Part shown: one piece after another, positions 19,690 through 23,858 of the stretch
Layout of the letters: each line of letters opens with the position of its first letter
How positions within the stretch are numbered: position 1 is the first letter of the stretch
Assembly (NCBI GenBank): GCA_015680685.1
Contig: MNCI01003636.1
Span: forward strand, 1,259-25,116
Direction of reading: 5' to 3'
DNA length: 23,858 bases
Origin: Gnetum montanum
Lineage: Eukaryota; Streptophyta; Gnetopsida; Gnetales; Gnetaceae
Notes under the pieces: generated by a model
The model's input: only the letters and a program-made list of their open reading frames with translations
What the model was told of the DNA's origin: nothing
Database searches by the model: none
Translations under genes and position numbers: made by a program

Positions 19690-19815
19690 TTTTCTTTGAG
19701 AGAGTGATCGAATAAACTGAATATGAAGCATTTGTCACCAAACTACTAGTAGAAAATTTTTACTAAATAACATTGGTGGCAAGAAGAACATTCAGTCGTA
19801 GAGTCAACGGAGGAG

Positions 19816-20281
19816 TGTTACAATTTATACAGTGAATAAATTGGTTGGTATATTGGTGTCTTGAGGATTGCTATATTGTTGAAAAAATGAAGCCAAATAC
19901 ATTAATTGTTGTATTTCCTTTTATGTTGCATTTGATGTAGCGATGTGTTTTATCTCACATGTATTAGGATTGGGATTTGGTCCTAATGTTTCCTCATATA
20001 TAGGAGGCTTGGTGTTTTATCCCACATGTATGAGGATTGGGGTTTGGTCCTCATGTTTCTTCATAAATAGAAGGCTTGAGGTAGCCTTTAGTGTGTGCTT
20101 AAAAGTGAAAGCATTGTATCAAGGTTTTACCTTGGAGACGTGAGTCTTGTTGGTGTTGATCTGAGATCTGTTGGAATAACAGATTGTGTGTTTGAAAAGT
20201 TGCAAGGACGGCTTGTGTCCTTANTTGTGTTTTTCAGATATGTGTTTTCAGATCTAATTGTTTTCAGATTTGATTATAACA
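19816..20281 (+). mobile_element. Copia 5' LTR (466 bp)
   Basis: Starts TGTTA and ends TAACA, a perfect 5-bp terminal inverted repeat, with the PBS two bases after. The base at 20224 is undetermined. A 66-bp tandem repeat holds two TATA-like boxes. The left flank is AGGAG (19811-19815); the matching right flank is out of view. Confidence 0.85.
19946..20080 (+). repeat. 66-bp tandem repeat with duplicated TATA-like boxes in copia U3
   Basis: Unit 1 (19946-20011) and unit 2 (20012-20080) both read GTTTTATCYCACATGTAT, then AGGATTGGG-TTTGGTCCT-ATGTTTC-TCATA-ATAG and AGGCTTG. Unit 1 carries CATATATAGG, unit 2 CATAAATAGA. The second box would be the proximal promoter. Confidence 0.9.
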
Positions 20282-20283
20282 AC

Positions 20284-20295
20284 TGGTATTGGAGC
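20284..20295 (+). promoter_or_regulatory. Copia primer-binding site
   Basis: TGGTATTGGAGC matches the initiator-Met site TGGTATCAGAGC at 10 of 12 bases and lies two bases after the LTR end. Confidence 0.8.
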
Positions 20296-20308
20296 AAGGT
20301 TTAAAAAG

Positions 20309-21079
20309 ATGGAGAGGCTGCAAACAATGGAAAGATTGGTAGGAAGGAACTGGAACGTTTGGAGCATTTTGATGAAGGCTGTTTTAGCATAAAAGGATTG
20401 CCAAGAGGCCTTAGATCCCTTTCAACCAATAGGAATCTCAACTGCTGATTGGAGGAAAATTAAGACTAGGGCATTGTCTTTCATTCATCCTACCCTAAGC
20501 AATGGGATTTTGGCCTCAATCAAATCGGATATGGATCCGCATGATCTGTGGCAAACGCTGAAGAATAGGTTTGACAAAGTATCAGGTTTGAATACCTTTC
20601 ACATTTATCAGAAAGTTTTTAGATGCAAGAAGAGATCTGATGTGTCTTTTCAAGATCATTTGGATGAGATGATGGGAAATCTGAATAAGTTGGAGGAATA
20701 TAAAATTGTTTTTCCAGATCTAGTTAAATCCTATGCTTTGTTAGACTCCTTACCTGATTCCTGGTCTGCAATTGTGACATCTATTACTACTTCTATGAGT
20801 GTTTCATCTATGACATTTGAACAGGTTGTGTCTACCCTTCAGGATTCAGAAGGAAGAGTAGATGAATCTTTTAGATCTGGAAATGTTCATGTAGCAGAGG
20901 AAAGAGGTAGAAGTAGGAGACGTTTCCCAAGTAGGGGGAGAAGCACGGATAGAGGAGTATCACATGGCAGAACTCAAACTCAAGAGTGTTGGTACTGCAA
21001 GAAGAAAGGTCATTTGAAGAAGGATTGCTTTGCATGGAAAGCACAAAAAAATAAAGGAAAGGAGAAGAAGGAACATTAG
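20309..21079 (+). pseudogene. Copia gag, one internal stop
   Basis: From ATG at 20309, codon 28 is TAA (20390-20392); thereafter 228 codons are open. Copia gag blocks are clear: NWNVWSILMKAVLA at the start, DPHDLWQTLKNRFD, a long helical middle (FQDHLDEMMGNLNKLEE, LLDSLPDSWSAIV), an Arg/Ser-rich stretch, and the zinc knuckle CWYCKKKGHLKKDC (20987-21028) with intact CCHC spacing. The frame ends at TAG 21077 and overlaps the pol frame, which opens at 21055 in the -1 frame. Gag is the nucleocapsid precursor that packages the RNA. Translation could restart downstream of the stop, but full-length protein cannot form. Confidence 0.92.
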
Positions 21080-22842
21080 AGGTACATGTAGCTGATGAAA
21101 ACATTAGTTTTCTGATCCAAGAACAATGTGCAATGGTAGCAGATGGATGTAGCAGTGACATTTGGTTTATTGACTCAAGTGCCTCCTTTCATATTTGTCT
21201 AGATAAGTCTTGTTTTGCATCTTATCATAAAGTTGAATCTAGTTTTGTAGATGCTGGTAATGGAAAAGCTTTAAAAGTTCTTGGAATTGGAAGTATAAGT
21301 TTGCAACAAGCAGGGATGCCAAAGGTGACAATAGATAACGTTAGACATGTTCTTGAAGTTACAAATAAGTTGATTTCAGTTCCACAGCTGGATGATTCAG
21401 GTCTGAATTTCAGTAATGGAGGTGGGCATTGGAGGATTTCCAAGGGAATCATGACCATTCTGAAAGGAAAGAAGGAGGACAGCTTATATACATTGATGGC
21501 AGATTCATGCAACTCTATTGCAATAGTTTCTGATACAGAAAATTCTGAAGTATGGCATAGACGTCTTGGACACATTGGTTGGTCAAGTTTAAAAGTATTT
21601 CAAAATCAGACTCTCATTCCTGTATTTTCTTATGCTCAAACTGATTGCAAAGATTGTTTAGTTGGAAAATCTAAGAGAGTAAACTTTCGTAGGGATTTGG
21701 ACAGCAGAAAGAAAAATATGTTAGAATTGGTTTATTCTGATGTTTGTGGTCCTATGAATCCCATTTCTCTTGGTGGATCTATTTATTTTGTAACTTTCAT
21801 AGATGATTGTACAAGGAAGGTTTGGGTTTATATGCTGAAATCAAAAGATGAAGTGTTTTCAGTTTTCAAAACATTTGTTGCAAGAGTAGAAAATGAAACA
21901 GGTCTGAAAATAAAATGTTTGCAAACTGATAATGGTGGGGAGTACACTTCTAAAGTATTTGCTGATTTTTGCAACATCAAAGGAATTAGGCACATTCGTA
22001 CCCCTCCTGGTACACCACAGGAAAATGGAGTTGCTGAAAGATGCAACAGAACATTGCTGGATCGTGCTAGAACAATGGTTTCAGGTGCAGGCCTACCTAA
22101 GACATTTTGGGGAGAGGCAGTTATGACTGCTGCATATTTGGTGAACAGGTCTCCACATTCTTCAATTGATAATGCTGTTCCAGAAGTTGTTTGGAAAGGT
22201 AAAAACGTTTCATACAGTCATTTAAGAGTTTTTGGATGTGAGGCATTTATGCATATTCCAAAGGAAAACAGAACTAAGATGGAAGACAGGGCTAAAAGTT
22301 GCATATTTGTTGGATATGGAGAAGATGAGTTAGGATTCAGACTTTGGGATCCTAAATTGAAACGTGTAGTGAGATCAAGGGACGTTAAATTAAGAGAAAA
22401 TGTCATGTTTAGTGAGCTGCAAAAGAAAGACAAGAATAGAAATGGCTCAGAAAGCATAAGGACTCCTCTTAGCGTGATTGAAGAAATTGAAAATGATGAA
22501 TCTCATGGATTTTCCAGATCTGGAAACATTGGACAACATGCTGAAAGTACTTGGCAGCAAGTTGAGAACTTAGGACAGCAAGGAGAAAATGCAGGACAGC
22601 AAGAAAATGAGGTAGAAGATTATGAACAAGAAGCTACAGATGTGTCTCATTGGGTTAGAAGGTCAACTAGAACTACCAAACCTCCTGACAGGTACTCTCC
22701 CTCATTGAATTATGTACTTTACAGCGATAATGGTGAACCAGAAATAGTGAAGGAAGCCATGACATGTGTTGATGCCACAAAGTGGAAGGCAGCTATGAAT
22801 GATGAATGGGATCACTCCAACAGAACAAAACCTGGGAGCTAG
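21055..22842 (+). pseudogene. Copia pol part 1: protease and integrase
   Basis: The frame is open from 21055, and the first ATG is at 21133. The protease active site reads WFIDSSASFH: Asp-Ser-Ser at 21172-21180, so the Gly of the Asp-Ser-Gly triad is lost and activity is doubtful. The integrase zinc-finger region has WHRRLGHIGWSSL and CKDCLVGKSKR. The DDE core is complete: Asp in YSDVCGPM (21739), Asp in QTDNGGEY (21928) and Glu in NGVAERCNRT (22036), with the D-35-E spacing. The conserved C-terminal HLRVFGCEAFMHIP and FVGYGEDELGFRLWDP follow, then a Gln/Glu-rich linker. A one-base loss near 22811 throws the frame into a stop at 22842. Confidence 0.93.
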
Positions 22843-22844
22843 TT

Positions 22845-23858
22845 TAGTTGCCAAAAGGGAGAAAACCCTTGGAGTGCAGGTGGCTATACAGAATTAAATC
22901 AGAGGCAAATGGGGCAAAACGTTTCAAGGCTAGGTTGGTGGTGAAAGGCTATGCACAGAAACCAGGTATTGACTTTCAAGAAATTTTTTCTTCAGTGGTA
23001 AAACACTCTTCTATACATTTAGTGCTATCATTGGTGGCTTGCATGGACTTAGAGTTGGAACAACTTGATATAGAAACAACATTCCTCCATGGAGATTTGG
23101 AGGAGGAAATTTACATGAAACAGCCAGAAGGGTATGAAGAACAACAAGGTTCAGGTCTGGTTTGTAGACTGAAAAAGAGTTTATATGGTTTGAAACAAGC
23201 CCCTAGGCAGTGGTATAAAACGTTTGATACTTTCATGAAGAAGCTATCTTATCAGAAAAACAACCTAGACCACTGTGTGTATTTTTCTGGAGATATTTCA
23301 GGTAAATTTACAGTGTTGTTGTTGTATGTTGATGATATGCTAATTGCTGGAAATGATATAGCAGAGATAAAACATTTAAAATTGGAAATGGGCAAAGAAT
23401 TTGCTATGAAAGATTTGGGACAGGCAAAGCAAATTCTTGGTATGAATATTTACAGGGACAGAAAAAGGAAGAAGCCGTGGTTGAGTCAGGAAGACTACAT
23501 TGGAAAGGTTCTAAAGCGTTTCAACATGGAGGATGCAAAACCTGTAAGTACACCTTTTTCAGCACAATTTAATTTATCAAAGAAGGATTGTCCACAGTCA
23601 AAAGAGGATTTTGAAAAGGTTAAAAATATCCCATATACTTCTGCTGTTGGGTCATTGATGTATGCCATGGTTTGTACACGTCCTAATATTGCTTATGCCG
23701 TTGGAGTAGTTAGTAGATTTATGACCAACTATGGGTGGAATCACTGGTTAGTTGTCAAATGAATTTTAAAATATTTAAAAGGCACAAAAGTGCATTGCTT
23801 ATGTTTTGGAGATGCTAATCTGCACATTGAAGGCTTTGTAGATGCAAACTTTGCTGCT
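22845..23858 (+). pseudogene. Copia pol part 2: reverse transcriptase and RNase H start
   Basis: After the frameshift the pol frame meets TAG at 22845-22847 and then reads open for 304 codons: LPKGRKPLECRWLYRIK, ARLVVKGYAQKPGIDF, LEQLDIETTFLHGDLEEEIY, SLYGLKQAPRQWY, and YVDD at 23325-23336, the intact RT catalytic box. RPNIAYAVGVVSRF marks the RT-RNase H border. TGA at 23760-23762 replaces the Trp normally in the HW-VKWILRYLKGT block. The frame then continues ILKYLKGTK to GFVDANFAA, the first RNase H Asp region, at the window end. Apart from the stops the domain looks well conserved. Confidence 0.93.

Larger units (their letters stand above)
18441..19815. other. Putative intron or downstream DNA of the thioesterase
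   Basis: Begins with the donor GTAAGACG. Contains A-rich and pyrimidine-rich tracts, the tandem duplication at 18722-19248 and no recognisable second thioesterase exon. A strong acceptor-like site (pyrimidine tract ending ACAG at 19029-19032) is followed by only seven codons before a stop, so it is not the missing exon. Confidence 0.45.
19816..23858 (+). mobile_element. Ty1/copia retrotransposon, nearly colinear but disabled; continues past window
   Basis: The order is 5' LTR (19816-20281), iMet-type PBS, gag, protease, integrase, RT and the start of RNase H at the window edge, the Ty1/copia order. The 3' part of RNase H and the 3' LTR lie outside. Compared with the other elements it is well preserved, with only six clear lesions, so it is probably the most recent insertion here. 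It lies downstream of, and in the same direction as, the thioesterase exon. Confidence 0.95.

Noticed and set aside
21041-21055. Programmed -1 slippery site at the A-run before the gag end
   Set aside because: Slipping there leads straight into TAA at 21052, so it cannot join gag to pol.
21225-22457. Minus-strand frames within copia pol
   Set aside because: They are shadows of the well-supported plus-strand protease and integrase frame.
1-23858. CRISPR array, defence island, operon or other prokaryotic system
   Set aside because: There are no regularly spaced identical repeats, no Shine-Dalgarno-led gene series and no such protein families; the introns and plant retroelements indicate plant nuclear DNA.
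1-23858. tRNA or rRNA genes
   Set aside because: Reading both strands, I saw no A/B-box pair with cloverleaf arms and no rRNA core sequence; only tRNA-complementary primer-binding sites were found.

Overview
This window looks like nuclear DNA of a seed plant: AT-rich, gene-poor and filled with old, nested retroelements. The lineage cannot be fixed from sequence alone. A large genome such as that of a gymnosperm would fit the nesting and the retroelement-filled intron, but that is inference. I see no prokaryotic, organellar or viral gene module, and no new enzymatic system. The value of the window is a readable insertion history, two host-gene traces and a few odd LTR structures.

Layout. 1-586 is the 3' part of an LTR of family A, on +. 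587-6634 is a degenerate Ty3/gypsy element on -: 5' LTR 5789-6634, tRNA-Asp-type PBS, gag, protease, RT, RNase H and the start of integrase. It is cut by the oppositely oriented LTR at 586. Its 5' LTR itself cuts a LINE reverse-transcriptase fragment (6635-7115, -). 7997-9483 (-) is a broken but intron-containing pseudogene of the pinoresinol-lariciresinol reductase / phenylcoumaran benzylic ether reductase family. 9735-10617 is a probable solo LTR of a related family B. About 11200-13845 (-) is a decayed Ty1/copia 5' half (LTR, PBS, gag, start of protease) with an internal 0.33-kb tandem duplication. One duplicate carries a complete family A solo LTR (12224-13060) with an ATAAT target-site duplication; the other duplicate keeps the empty site. 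13846-16660 is mostly unassigned AT-rich DNA. 16668-17740 is a truncated family B LTR abutting a nearly full inverted copy.

18219-18440 (+) is an intact first exon of an ACOT13-like hotdog acyl-CoA thioesterase, with a G-box upstream and a consensus splice donor. No second exon is found; the downstream DNA holds a tandem duplication and then a second Ty1/copia element (+, from 19816 to beyond the window end). That copia is the youngest-looking element: LTR, PBS, gag, protease, integrase and RT are nearly colinear, but several stops and frameshifts disable it.

How the parts relate: the inferred order is LINE, then gypsy A into the LINE, then another family A LTR into the gypsy integrase. Separately: copia gag, its tandem duplication, then a family A insertion reduced to a solo LTR. 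LTR families A and B share a colinear core and probably a common ancestor. The thioesterase exon is the only plausible functional host coding sequence.
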